NCBI GenBank assembly: GCA_050184415.1
Contig: JBFXAJ010000005.1
Span: forward strand, 84,563 to 148,562
Direction: 5' to 3'
DNA from: JADLGL01 sp050184415
Lineage (GTDB): Bacteria > Pseudomonadota > Alphaproteobacteria > Rhizobiales > Kaistiaceae
Length of the DNA stretch: 64,000 nucleotides
This document shows positions 55,021-63,623 of the stretch, in pieces. The number at the start of each line of letters is the position of its first letter. Position 1 is the stretch's first letter. Below the pieces are notes generated by a model that had not been told where the DNA came from, ran no database searches, and saw only the letters and a list, made by a program, of their open reading frames with translations. Both the position numbers and the translations under genes were made by a program.

Positions 55021-55626
55021 TCAGCGGCCGCCGAGCTTCAGCCGCCGTGGCGGCGCCTTCGCTGCCGGTTCGTCGGCAAGGCCTCGGGCAAAGCTCCTCA
55101 CGAGGCGGACGAAGGATTCCTCGACATTGAGCGCGAGGCCGAAGCCGCCGGCGGCGTTGAGCGAGACGAAGCCATGCACGATGGCGCGGACGCCGCGGAC
55201 CGCATGGAGAGCGTCGTCGCCACGCAGGCCGAAGCCCTCCAGTACGGTCGCGACCATGCCGACCAGAATACCGCCGGCTTCCTCGATATCGGTCTCGCCG
55301 GGCCGCGGCGCGCGCAGCGTCGCTTCGTAGAGGCCGGGATGCTCGTAGGAGAAACGCCAATAGGCCTTGGCGAGAGCAACCAACGCCTCCTCGCCCTGGA
55401 GCCCGATGGTGGCGCGGATGATCCTCACATTGGCTTCGCGAAGGCCGCGAAGCGCGAGGCCGCGTTCGATCGCATCAAGGCCGTCGACATGCTTGTAGAG
55501 TGAGGGCGGCTTCACGCCGGCCCGCTCGGCGATGGCGGCGAGCGTCACCGCGCGCATGCCGCCCTCATCGGCGATCATCGCCGCGGTGTCGATGACGAGG
55601 TCGGGGGTCAGGCCGGCGCGCGGCAT
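55021..55626 (-). CDS. TetR-family regulator (WHG-type C-terminal domain)
   Basis: A 201-residue repressor: HTH VTLAAIAERAGVKPPSLYKH near residues 28-47, then a helical ligand-binding domain with LAKAYWRFSYEHPGLYEATL, which matches the TetR_C_33/WHG type. It is translated from an ATG overlapping the stop of the alpha/beta-hydrolase gene by 1 base, so the two form an operon. The perfect palindrome in that operon's promoter is its likely operator, making the pair self-regulated. Confidence 0.9.
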   Translation of the reverse strand: MPRAGLTPDLVIDTAAMIADEGGMRAVTLAAIAERAGVKPPSLYKHVDGLDAIERGLALRGLREANVRIIRATIGLQGEEALVALAKAYWRFSYEHPGLYEATLRAPRPGETDIEEAGGILVGMVATVLEGFGLRGDDALHAVRGVRAIVHGFVSLNAAGGFGLALNVEESFVRLVRSFARGLADEPAAKAPPRRLKLGGR

Positions 55627-56516
55627 CAGCGTGCTCCTTCGGCGATGAAGGGCAGGATGGCGCGGGCGGTCTCTTCGGGCAACTCCGCATGCGGGTAGTG
55701 CCCCGCGCCGTCGATCATCGTCATCCGGCCCCGCAGGAGCCCGGCGACCGTCCGGGCCTCGGCCTCCGGATCGGCGAAGTCGGGGTCGCGGCTGCCCATC
55801 ACGACCAGCGTTTCGGCCCGCACCGCGGGCAGGAGCGCCGCGGCATCGGCCTTCGAAGCGAGCATCATGGCGCGCAGTGCGGCCATGCGGCCGGGCTCCC
55901 CAAGGCTCGCCCTGAGCGCCGCGCGATACGCGGCGTAATCTGCCGGCTTCCGTCCGGGATAGAGCGAATCGTAGAAGGCGAGCCAGGCCGCCGGCGCCCA
56001 TGGTCCGACAAGACCGATCCGGATCATCAGCCACAGCATCGCGGCCTTGAGGCCGGAGGCGGGCGGCATGTCCCGCACGAACGGCCCGACGAGCACGATC
56101 TTCGTGACGCGTTCCGGAGCCTTGGCCGCCGCCGCCGCAACGCCCGCCGCGCCCATCGAGGTACCGATCAGGGTAGCCGGTCCGGCGTCGAGATGGCGGA
56201 GGAGGGCGACGGCATCATCGGCGAGCGCCGTGGCCCCATGATCGGCCCAGCCCGCCGAGGTCTCGCCATGCCCGCGGAGGTCCATCGTCACGGCCCGGTA
56301 GCCGGCGGCAATGAGCAACGGCACGAGGTGACGATATTCCTGGCGCAGATCGCCGAGACCGGGCAGCATCAGCACGAGCGGCCCGGTGCCGGCGTCGTCA
56401 TAGGCGATGCGGCCGCCCGCGACGGCGAGGAAGCGGGTTGTCGGCGACGCGGCGGACCGGTTCACCGCAACCGGGCCCTGGACTTGACTGGTGGCAAGCG
56501 CGGCTGAACGAGACAT
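55626..56516 (-). CDS. Alpha/beta-hydrolase
   Basis: A 296-residue alpha/beta-hydrolase with nucleophile S120 in LIGTSMGAAG, Asp in MGSRDPDFADP and His in DGAGHYPHAELPEE; the oxyanion segment MLPGLGDLRQEY and MDLRGHGETS are also visible. A substrate cannot be named. The ATG at 56516 has GGGAGAG about 5 bases upstream, better than earlier in-frame starts at 56537 and 56555, which would lie inside or beside the operator. It is the first gene of an operon with the TetR regulator. Confidence 0.88.
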   Translation of the reverse strand: MSRSAALATSQVQGPVAVNRSAASPTTRFLAVAGGRIAYDDAGTGPLVLMLPGLGDLRQEYRHLVPLLIAAGYRAVTMDLRGHGETSAGWADHGATALADDAVALLRHLDAGPATLIGTSMGAAGVAAAAAKAPERVTKIVLVGPFVRDMPPASGLKAAMLWLMIRIGLVGPWAPAAWLAFYDSLYPGRKPADYAAYRAALRASLGEPGRMAALRAMMLASKADAAALLPAVRAETLVVMGSRDPDFADPEAEARTVAGLLRGRMTMIDGAGHYPHAELPEETARAILPFIAEGAR

Positions 56517-56541
56517 GGGGCTCTCCCGTGTATCCATGCGG

Positions 56542-56574
56542 AAAGCTAATATCATTAGCTTTTGACGAACGCAA
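56542..56574 (-). promoter_or_regulatory. Promoter and TetR operator of the hydrolase-TetR operon
   Basis: AAAGCTAAT (56542-56550), ATC, ATTAGCTTT (56554-56562): a perfect 9-3-9 palindrome. On the minus strand TTGCGT (56574-56569) and TATTAG (56551-56546) are 17 bases apart, so the palindrome covers the -10 and spacer. The predicted transcription start near 56539 leaves a 23-base leader. Confidence 0.75.
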
Positions 56575-56683
56575 GCCCCCTTGAGTAGTCAGCCGGCTAA
56601 GAAGCGACTGATGGGCTCGCGCTCCGCGCGCGAGGGGAACTGCCGGGGTGATGGGCGTTGAGCGAGCAGGCACGGAGGCGCCT

Positions 56684-57109
56684 ATGACCGTCCCGCTGGG
56701 ATACGCCCACGCGTCGGAGCAGTTCGATGCCTTCATGGAGGCACTGCGGGTCCGGTACGATCACGTGACCACGCATCAGACCTATCAGACGGTCGAGGCC
56801 GTGTTCCGCGTATTCCGGCGGCGGCTCACGGCGGATCAAGTGCTGATGTTCGCCGATACGCTGCCGGCGGTGCTTCGGGCGGTGTTCGTCGCCGATTGGC
56901 GGCCGGGCGAAGTGCAGGCGTCGTTCGGCGAACGCGCCGTCTTGACTGCCGAGGTCCTCGCGTATCGCGGCCGGCACAATTTCTCGCCCGACACGGCGAT
57001 CGCCGACATGGCGGACATCCTTCGACGCTTCGTCGACCGATCCGCCTTCGAAACGATCCTCGCCGCGCTCCCGGACGGCGCGGCGGCGTTCTGGGCGCTG
57101 CCGGGCTAG
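56684..57109 (+). CDS. DUF2267 family protein
   Basis: A 141-residue helical protein: FDAFMEALRVRYDHVTTHQT YQTVEAVFRVFRRRLTADQ and LMFADTLPAVLRAVFVADW are the paired DUF2267 segments. Function is unknown. GGAGG lies 5-6 bases before the ATG at 56684, which settles the start against an earlier frame start at 56648. It converges on glgB with a 4-base overlap. Confidence 0.87.
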   Translation: MTVPLGYAHASEQFDAFMEALRVRYDHVTTHQTYQTVEAVFRVFRRRLTADQVLMFADTLPAVLRAVFVADWRPGEVQASFGERAVLTAEVLAYRGRHNFSPDTAIADMADILRRFVDRSAFETILAALPDGAAAFWALPG

Positions 57110-59445
57110 GCGTCGAGCGCCAGAAAGAGGGTCGCGAGCGGCGGAAGGGTCAGGCTGATCGACTGCGGATGGCCGTGGGCCGGGATGGGCTCCGTCCGGA
57201 CGCCACCATTGTTCCCCATATTGCTCCCGCCATAGGCCGCGGCATCGGTATTGACGACCTCGCGATAGAATCCGGGATCGGGCACGCCGATACGGTAGCC
57301 CTGCCTCGGGACGGGGGTGAAATTGCCCACGACGGCGACCGGCGCGCCGCTATCGCCGCGCCGGAGCCAGGCGACGACGCTGTTCTCGGCGTCGTCTCCC
57401 ACCAGCCACTGGAAGCCGTCGGGCTGACAGTCACGCTCATGCAGCGCCGGCAGTTCGCGGAAGGCGCGGTTGAGGTCGCCGATCAGCGTCTGCACGCCGC
57501 GGTGCTCGGTTTCGGCGAGGAGGTGCCAGTCGAGGCTGTGGTCGTGGTGCCATTCGCTCGCCTGGCCGAACTCGCCGCCCATGAACAGCAGCTTCTTACC
57601 GGGATGCCCCCACATGAAGCCGTAATAGGCGCGGAGATTGGCGAAGCGCTGCCAGCGGTCGCCCGGCATGCGGCCGAGGATCGAGCCCTTGCCGTGCACC
57701 ACCTCGTCGTGGCTCAGCGGCAGGATGAAGTTTTCGGAGAACGCGTAGAGGAGCCCGAACGACAGGTCGTTGTGGTGGTATTTCCGGTGGACCGGATCCT
57801 CCTTCATGTAGCGGAGGGTGTCGTGCATCCACCCCATGTTCCACTTGAAGCCGAAGCCCAGGCCCCCGGTGTAGGTCGGGTGCGAGACGCCGCCGAAGGC
57901 GGTCGATTCCTCGGCGATGGTCATGATGCCGGGCGCGTGCGCGTAGACCGCCTCGTTCATGCGGCGGAGGAAATCGATCGCCTCGAGGTTCTCGTTCCCA
58001 CCATACTTGTTCGGGATCCACTCGCCGTGCTTCCGCGAATAGTCGAGATAGAGCATCGACGCCACCGCATCGACGCGGAGCCCGTCGAGGCCATAACGTT
58101 CGAGCCAGAACCGCGCATTGGCGATGAGGAAGGCCGCGACCTCGGTGCGGCCGAAATTGTAGATCGCCGTGCCCCAGTCGTGGTGAAAACCCTGGCGCGG
58201 ATCGGCGTGCTCGTAGAGGTGCGTGCCGTCGAACAGCGCAAGGCCATGCGCGTCTTGCGGGAAATGCCCCGGAACCCAGTCGAGGATCACGCCGATCCCC
58301 GCCTCATGGGCGGCGTCGACGAAGGCCGAAAAGTCCTCCGGCGTGCCGAACCGGCTGGTCGGCGCGAACAGCGACACCGGCTGATAGCCCCATGATCCGT
58401 CGAACGGGTGCTCGGTGATGGGCAGCAATTCGATGTGCGTGAAGCCGAGTTCCACGACGTAGGGAATGAGCCTCTCGGCAAGCTCGCGATAGGTGAGGGG
58501 CCGCGAATTCTCCTCCGGCACCCGCATCCAGGAGCCGAGATGGACCTCGTAGATCGAGACCGGCTTCCGGCGCGCATCGCCGTCGATGCGGCCGGCCCGC
58601 ACGGTCGCCGCGGGAACCGGCTGCGGCGGATCACGGAGCACGGACGCCGTCGCCGGCGGCTTCTCCGCCGCGAAGGCGACGGGGTCGGCCTTGAGCGGCA
58701 TCAGCATGCCGGACTGGGTCCTGATCTCGAACTTGTAGCGGAAGCCCGGCTTCGCCTCGGGTAGGAACAGCTCCCAGACGCCGGCGCCCGGGTGAAGGCG
58801 CATCGGGTGGCGGCGGCCGTCCCAATTGTTGAAGTCGCCGACGATCGAGACCCGCTGAGCGTTCGGCGCCCACACCGCGACGCGAAAACCCTCGACGCCG
58901 TCGAGCGTGATCCGGTGGGGGCCGAGCACCCGGAACGGCAGGTCCGATCCGAGCTCGCGGATCCCGGCGATCTCCGCCTCGTCGATCCCCGGTCCGAAGG
59001 CGTAGGGGTCGTACTCGACGATGGTTCCATTCGCGGTGTCGATCGCGAGGCGATAGGCGGGCCGTTCCGGTCCCGGCAGGATCGCGACGTAGAGGCCGGC
59101 CGGATGGACGCGGGTCATCGGGCCGAGCGGCCGCCGGCCGTCGCGGCTCACGAGCACCGCGCGGCTGGCCTCGGGCAGCAGCGCGCGGACTTCCCAATCG
59201 CCCGACGGCAGGCGATGCGGGCCGAGCAGTGCGAAGGGGTCGCCATGGCGCGCCGATACGATGGACTCGATCGTTTCGGGCGCGAGTTCCGTTGCCGGAC
59301 GGGCAGCTCGTGCCGACAGGGAGTTCGGCACGGGCCTGTCGCCGAGATTGGACGCTATCGTCTCGGTGAGGTCGTCCGGGCCCGTCGTGGCCGCGAGAGG
59401 CCCCGTGTTCAAGTCGGACGTCGGACGCAGCGGCTTGTCGTTCAT
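57106..59445 (-). CDS. glgB: 1,4-alpha-glucan branching enzyme
   Basis: Makes alpha-1,6 branches in glycogen or alpha-glucan (GH13). The 779 residues contain an N-terminal extension, carbohydrate-binding modules (about 60-290) with VSIVGDFNNWDGRRHPM, and the catalytic barrel: nucleophile D459 in YGLDGLRVDAVASM, acid/base E512 in MTIAEEST, and the later PLSHDEVVHGKGS. Its start is 2 bases from the stop of treS-mak upstream on the same strand, so they form one operon. Confidence 0.96.
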   Translation of the reverse strand: MNDKPLRPTSDLNTGPLAATTGPDDLTETIASNLGDRPVPNSLSARAARPATELAPETIESIVSARHGDPFALLGPHRLPSGDWEVRALLPEASRAVLVSRDGRRPLGPMTRVHPAGLYVAILPGPERPAYRLAIDTANGTIVEYDPYAFGPGIDEAEIAGIRELGSDLPFRVLGPHRITLDGVEGFRVAVWAPNAQRVSIVGDFNNWDGRRHPMRLHPGAGVWELFLPEAKPGFRYKFEIRTQSGMLMPLKADPVAFAAEKPPATASVLRDPPQPVPAATVRAGRIDGDARRKPVSIYEVHLGSWMRVPEENSRPLTYRELAERLIPYVVELGFTHIELLPITEHPFDGSWGYQPVSLFAPTSRFGTPEDFSAFVDAAHEAGIGVILDWVPGHFPQDAHGLALFDGTHLYEHADPRQGFHHDWGTAIYNFGRTEVAAFLIANARFWLERYGLDGLRVDAVASMLYLDYSRKHGEWIPNKYGGNENLEAIDFLRRMNEAVYAHAPGIMTIAEESTAFGGVSHPTYTGGLGFGFKWNMGWMHDTLRYMKEDPVHRKYHHNDLSFGLLYAFSENFILPLSHDEVVHGKGSILGRMPGDRWQRFANLRAYYGFMWGHPGKKLLFMGGEFGQASEWHHDHSLDWHLLAETEHRGVQTLIGDLNRAFRELPALHERDCQPDGFQWLVGDDAENSVVAWLRRGDSGAPVAVVGNFTPVPRQGYRIGVPDPGFYREVVNTDAAAYGGSNMGNNGGVRTEPIPAHGHPQSISLTLPPLATLFLALDA

Positions 59446-59447
59446 GC

Positions 59448-62400
59448 TCAGTCCTTGGCGTCGAGGATCTCGAGGACGCCCCGCGCCGGCGTTCCGATCC
59501 AGTTCGGCCGGTTGTTGGCCTCGTAGACTACCTCATAGAGCGCCCGGGTCAGGAGGTGGAACCGCAGGAGCCGCTTCCGCTCCGCGCCGTTCGCGATCCA
59601 GGACGGACTGCCCGCAGCCACCTCCTCATAGGCGTTCATGAACGCCGATTCCGATTGCGCCCGCCACTCGGCGGTCGCGCCGGTCGCGGCGGCCGTCATC
59701 TCGGGGAAACGTTCGGAGACCGAGAGCGTTGCGGTCTCCGCGGCATAGGCGAACGACCGCAGCATTCCGGCGACGTCGCGGAGCGGCGTATCCTTACTCC
59801 GCCGTTCCTCGGTGGTCTTCCCCGGCTCGCCCTCGAAATCGACGAGGTAGACGTCGTTCTGCGCCAGCAGGACCTGGCCGAGATGGAAATCGCCATGGAC
59901 GCGCGTGCGTATGGCGTCCTTCGGCGTTGCCGCAAGCTTCTGGAGGAGAGCCACGACCTCGGCGCGACGCTCCTTCACCGCATTCACGATCTCGGCGGCT
60001 GCGGTGGTCGACGCAAGGGCGGCAAAGGCCTGGTCCGCCACCGCGATCGACGCCGCAAGCTGTGCCTCCATGTCGGTGTCGGTCAGAGGCTCCGGCGCGA
60101 AAGCGGGATCGTCGGTCGGACGCGCGAACGCCGCATGGAGCTCGGCGGTCCGGCGGCCGATGACGTCCGCGTAGCGGAAGAAGCGCTCATGGGTCTCGGG
60201 GTGCTCGTGTTCCGGAACCACGAGCTGAAGGTCGAGCTCGCGCTTGAGCCCGTCGATCGCAAGGGTAGCCGCGTCGCCCTGGTTGTGAATGAAGCCCTGC
60301 AGCAGGCCCAGCGCCGACACCGCGCCGTCCGGCGCGACGTGCTCCATCGTGCCAAGGAGCGGCGGGGTATTGGCAAAGCCGGCGACCTCGGTGAGGTAGC
60401 GGCCGATCTCGATCTCGGGGTGGATGCCCGGCTGGATCAGACGGAGCAGCTTGAGCATGAACTTCTTGCCGAGGTCGATCGACGTGTTGCTCTGCTCGAG
60501 CGACAGGCGGCGGACCGCGGCCGGCTCGATCGCATGTTCGGCCGGCATCGACGTCGTCGCCACAAAGCGGATCGAGCCGCCGCCATTGGTCGGGATGCTC
60601 TTGCCCTCCGCCATCGCGTCCAGCACCGCGAGGGCAAAATCCGCCGATTCGCCGGCGCCATAGAGGAGGCCGGTGCGCGCGCCCCGGCGAACGCGGGCGA
60701 TCGCGTGGGGAAGGAGCGCCTCCTCCTCCTGGTTCTCGGCGATGGCGATCGGGGCAAAATAGGTCTGATGACCGCCGCGCCGGAGATCGACTGCGATGGT
60801 CGGCAGCAGGAAGGCTTCCTGGTTGCGATGGTCGGGCATGACCGCATAGTCGACGAGCGCGGCGCTCGCGATCCGATCCTTTTTGCCGGCAAACCAGCGC
60901 TGGCCGGCGATGAATTGCGGGGCGATCGTGCGCTCGAACGCCGTCTTCTCGCGCCCGGTCAGCACCGACGAGAGCTTCCCGGTGAGGACGAGCGTGAAAA
61001 GCTCCGGCGGGATCGCGGGGCCGAGGCGGGTCGGCGACACCGGCTTCGCCGCGAGATTGAACCAGTAGAAGCCGTAAGCCGCCAGAGTGAGGAGATAGGG
61101 CAGGTCGCCGATCGGCGGGAACGCCTCGCCGCCGGTCATCTCGATCGGCGTCAGCCCCTTGAACTCGCTGAGATCGACCTCGACCGCTTGCGGTGACCGG
61201 GAGACGTTGGCGACGCAGAACACCTTCTCGTCGCCGAATTCGCGGAGATAGGCGAGCACCTTGCGGTTGTTCGGATAGACGAAGCGGAGCGTGCCGCGGC
61301 CGAACGCCTTGAGATTGCGGCGGACCGCCATCAGGCGGCGCTGCCACGCAAGGAGGCTCGACGGGGTGCGCTGCTGGGCCTCCACATTGACGGCGTCGAA
61401 GCCGTAGATCGGGTCCTGGATCGCCGGCAGGAACAGCCGCGCCGGATCGGCCCGCGAGAAGCCGCCGCTGCGGTCGGGCGACCACTGCATCGGCGTCCGC
61501 ACGCCGTCGCGGTCGCCGAGATAGATGTTGTCGCCCATGCCGATCTCGTCTCCGTAATAGAGGATCGGCGTTCCCGGCATCGACAGGAGGAGCGAGTTCA
61601 TCAGCTCGATCTTGCGGCGGTCGTTCTCGAGGAGCGGCGCGAGGCGGCGCCGGATGCCGAGATTGATGCGGGCGCGCCGGTCGGCGGCATAGAAGCTCCA
61701 GAGATAGTCGCGCTCCTTCGACGTCACCATTTCGAGCGTGAGCTCGTCGTGGTTTCGGAGGAACACAGCCCACTGCGTCCCCTCGGGGATTTCCGGCGTC
61801 TGGCGCAGGATGTCGGTGATCGGATGCCGGTCTTCCTGAGCGATCGCCATGTACATGCGTGGCATCAGCGGGAAGTGGAACGCCATGTGGCATTCGTCGC
61901 CATTGCCGAAATATGGGGCGGTGTCCTCCGGCCACTGGTTGGCCTCGGCAAGCAGCATCCGGTCGGTGTAGCGCGCGTCCAGCGCGGCGCGGATCTTCTT
62001 GATGACGTCGTGGGTCTCGGGGATGTTCTCGTTGTTGGTCCCCTCGCGCTCGACGAGATAGGGGATGGCGTCGAGGCGCAGCCCGTCGACCCCCATGTCC
62101 AGCCAGTAATACATGGTCTGGATCACCGCCTCGAGCACCTTCGGATTGTCGAAGTTGAGGTCCGGCTGGTGGCTGTAGAAGCGGTGCCAGAAATAGGCTT
62201 TCGCGACGGGATCCCAGGTCCAGTTCGACGGCTCGGTGTCGAGGAAGATGATGCGGGTCCCTTCGTACTTCTTGTCGGTGTCCGACCAGACGTAGAAATC
62301 GCGCGCCGCCGAGCCCGGCTTCGCCTTCCGCGCCCTCTGGAACCAGGGATGCTGGTCCGAGGTATGGTTGATGACGAGCTCCGTGATGACACGGATATCG

Positions 62401-62684
62401 CGCTTGTGGGCTTCCTTGATGAACTGCCTGAAGTCCGCCATCGTCCCGTAGGACGGATTGATCCCGCGATAGTCGGCGATGTCGTAGCCGTCGTCGCGCA
62501 GCGGCGAGGGGTAGAACGGCATCAGCCAGATCGCCGAGACCCCGAGATCCTTGATGTAGTCAAGCCGCTGGATCAGGCCCTGGAAGTCTCCGACCCCGTC
62601 ATTGTCGGAGTCGAAATACGACTTCACGTGGACCTGATAGATGATGGCGTCGCGGTACCAGTCGGTCTGCGTGCGGTCGATCAT
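59448..62684 (-). CDS. treS: Trehalose synthase-maltokinase fusion
   Basis: A 1078-residue two-enzyme protein. Residues 1 to about 550 are TreS (GH13), isomerising trehalose to maltose: nucleophile D205 in VDGLRLDAIPYL, acid/base E247 in LLAEANQWPED. From about 565 on it is a maltokinase (Mak/Pep2), making maltose 1-phosphate with ATP: HGDFHLGQVLL at 930-940 and LVDFEGEPG about 947-955. Maltose 1-phosphate is the substrate of GlgE, whose gene end lies at the right edge. In actinobacteria TreS and Mak are usually separate proteins. It is followed directly by glgB. Confidence 0.95.
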   Translation of the reverse strand: MIDRTQTDWYRDAIIYQVHVKSYFDSDNDGVGDFQGLIQRLDYIKDLGVSAIWLMPFYPSPLRDDGYDIADYRGINPSYGTMADFRQFIKEAHKRDIRVITELVINHTSDQHPWFQRARKAKPGSAARDFYVWSDTDKKYEGTRIIFLDTEPSNWTWDPVAKAYFWHRFYSHQPDLNFDNPKVLEAVIQTMYYWLDMGVDGLRLDAIPYLVEREGTNNENIPETHDVIKKIRAALDARYTDRMLLAEANQWPEDTAPYFGNGDECHMAFHFPLMPRMYMAIAQEDRHPITDILRQTPEIPEGTQWAVFLRNHDELTLEMVTSKERDYLWSFYAADRRARINLGIRRRLAPLLENDRRKIELMNSLLLSMPGTPILYYGDEIGMGDNIYLGDRDGVRTPMQWSPDRSGGFSRADPARLFLPAIQDPIYGFDAVNVEAQQRTPSSLLAWQRRLMAVRRNLKAFGRGTLRFVYPNNRKVLAYLREFGDEKVFCVANVSRSPQAVEVDLSEFKGLTPIEMTGGEAFPPIGDLPYLLTLAAYGFYWFNLAAKPVSPTRLGPAIPPELFTLVLTGKLSSVLTGREKTAFERTIAPQFIAGQRWFAGKKDRIASAALVDYAVMPDHRNQEAFLLPTIAVDLRRGGHQTYFAPIAIAENQEEEALLPHAIARVRRGARTGLLYGAGESADFALAVLDAMAEGKSIPTNGGGSIRFVATTSMPAEHAIEPAAVRRLSLEQSNTSIDLGKKFMLKLLRLIQPGIHPEIEIGRYLTEVAGFANTPPLLGTMEHVAPDGAVSALGLLQGFIHNQGDAATLAIDGLKRELDLQLVVPEHEHPETHERFFRYADVIGRRTAELHAAFARPTDDPAFAPEPLTDTDMEAQLAASIAVADQAFAALASTTAAAEIVNAVKERRAEVVALLQKLAATPKDAIRTRVHGDFHLGQVLLAQNDVYLVDFEGEPGKTTEERRSKDTPLRDVAGMLRSFAYAAETATLSVSERFPEMTAAATGATAEWRAQSESAFMNAYEEVAAGSPSWIANGAERKRLLRFHLLTRALYEVVYEANNRPNWIGTPARGVLEILDAKD

Positions 62685-62716
62685 CGGAGCCTTTGTTTCT
62701 CAGCAGGAGCGGTGGG

Positions 62717-63145
62717 TTGGAAATCAGTGAGTGGGTGGATGACGGGCGGCTTGCGGAAGTCTGGCCGGTCATGCGTCAGCTGCGGGAATTGCTGACGGAG
62801 GAGGAGTTCCAGGCGCGGGTCAAGAAGGCACGCTCGGATGGCTATCGGCTGTTCTGCGCGCTCGATCCCGGCCCGGTCGGCCTCGTCGGCTGGCGCATCA
62901 TTCATGACCTCGCGTTCGGACGGTCCCTCTATATCGACGACCTCGTCGTTGATGAAGGGCAGCGCGGGAACGGGATCGGCACGGCATTGCTCGACTTTGC
63001 CCGATCGGCCGCCCTTCAGGAAGGCTGCGACATGATCCGGCTCACCAGCGCATTCCGCCGCACCGGCGCCCACGCCTTCTACGAGCAGGCCGGAATGGAT
63101 CGTGCCGGCTACGTCTTCAGGGAGCGCGTCGGTCATCGTGAGTGA
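62717..63145 (+). CDS. GNAT-family N-acetyltransferase
   Basis: A 142-residue acetyltransferase with the CoA-binding motif VVDEGQRGNGIGTALLDFAR and FYEQAGM near the end. The probable start is TTG at 62717: AGGAG lies at 62705-62709, 7 bases before it. It diverges from treS-mak (32 bases) and overlaps the next GNAT gene by 8 bases. Target unknown. Confidence 0.85.
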   Translation: MEISEWVDDGRLAEVWPVMRQLRELLTEEEFQARVKKARSDGYRLFCALDPGPVGLVGWRIIHDLAFGRSLYIDDLVVDEGQRGNGIGTALLDFARSAALQEGCDMIRLTSAFRRTGAHAFYEQAGMDRAGYVFRERVGHRE

Positions 63146-63623
63146 CTGGACCATCCGGTCCTATCATCCAGACGATGCGAGCCGCACGGAGGCGATGCTG
63201 CGGCGAAGTTGGGCCGACGCCTATTCCTGGCTCGACCCCGCCGAGTTCGAGGCTCTGCATGGCCTTCTTGCCGACGGGATTCGCCCGCTCGTTCCCGGCC
63301 GCGATGAGAAGGCTTTCGTTGCCGAGGAGAACGGTGAAGTCCTCGGCCTGGCGGTCGTCGGCGAACACGGAGCGACAGCCTTCCTGTGGGGCATGTATGT
63401 CGAGCCCGCCCGCCAGCGCGAGGGCATCGGCTCCCGGCTCATCCAGACGGCCATCGCCGCGGTGACGACGGCCAGCGTGATCGAGATCCGCGTGCTGGAA
63501 GGCGAGCCGCCAGTGGTGAGATTCTACCAGCGGCACGGCTTCAGGACGGTCGGGGAGGTGGACGATGACATCCTTCCCGGCCGCCCGCGGCGCTTCACGG
63601 TGATGAGCCTCGCGCGACCCTAA
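63138..63623 (+). CDS. GNAT-family N-acetyltransferase
   Basis: A 161-residue acetyltransferase: VEPARQREGIGSRLIQTAIA for CoA binding, and RFYQRHGFRTVGEV. The GTG at 63138 starts inside the previous gene (8-base overlap), with AGGGAG further upstream. It converges on glgE with a 4-base overlap. The two GNATs are not close copies of each other; they form a small coupled pair inserted between glgE and treS-mak. Target unknown. Confidence 0.85.
   Translation: MSDWTIRSYHPDDASRTEAMLRRSWADAYSWLDPAEFEALHGLLADGIRPLVPGRDEKAFVAEENGEVLGLAVVGEHGATAFLWGMYVEPARQREGIGSRLIQTAIAAVTTASVIEIRVLEGEPPVVRFYQRHGFRTVGEVDDDILPGRPRRFTVMSLARP

Noticed and set aside
53420..55360. 646-codon minus-strand frame across two tRNAs and the amidohydrolase
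   Set aside because: It runs through tRNA genes and opposite a clear enzyme gene.
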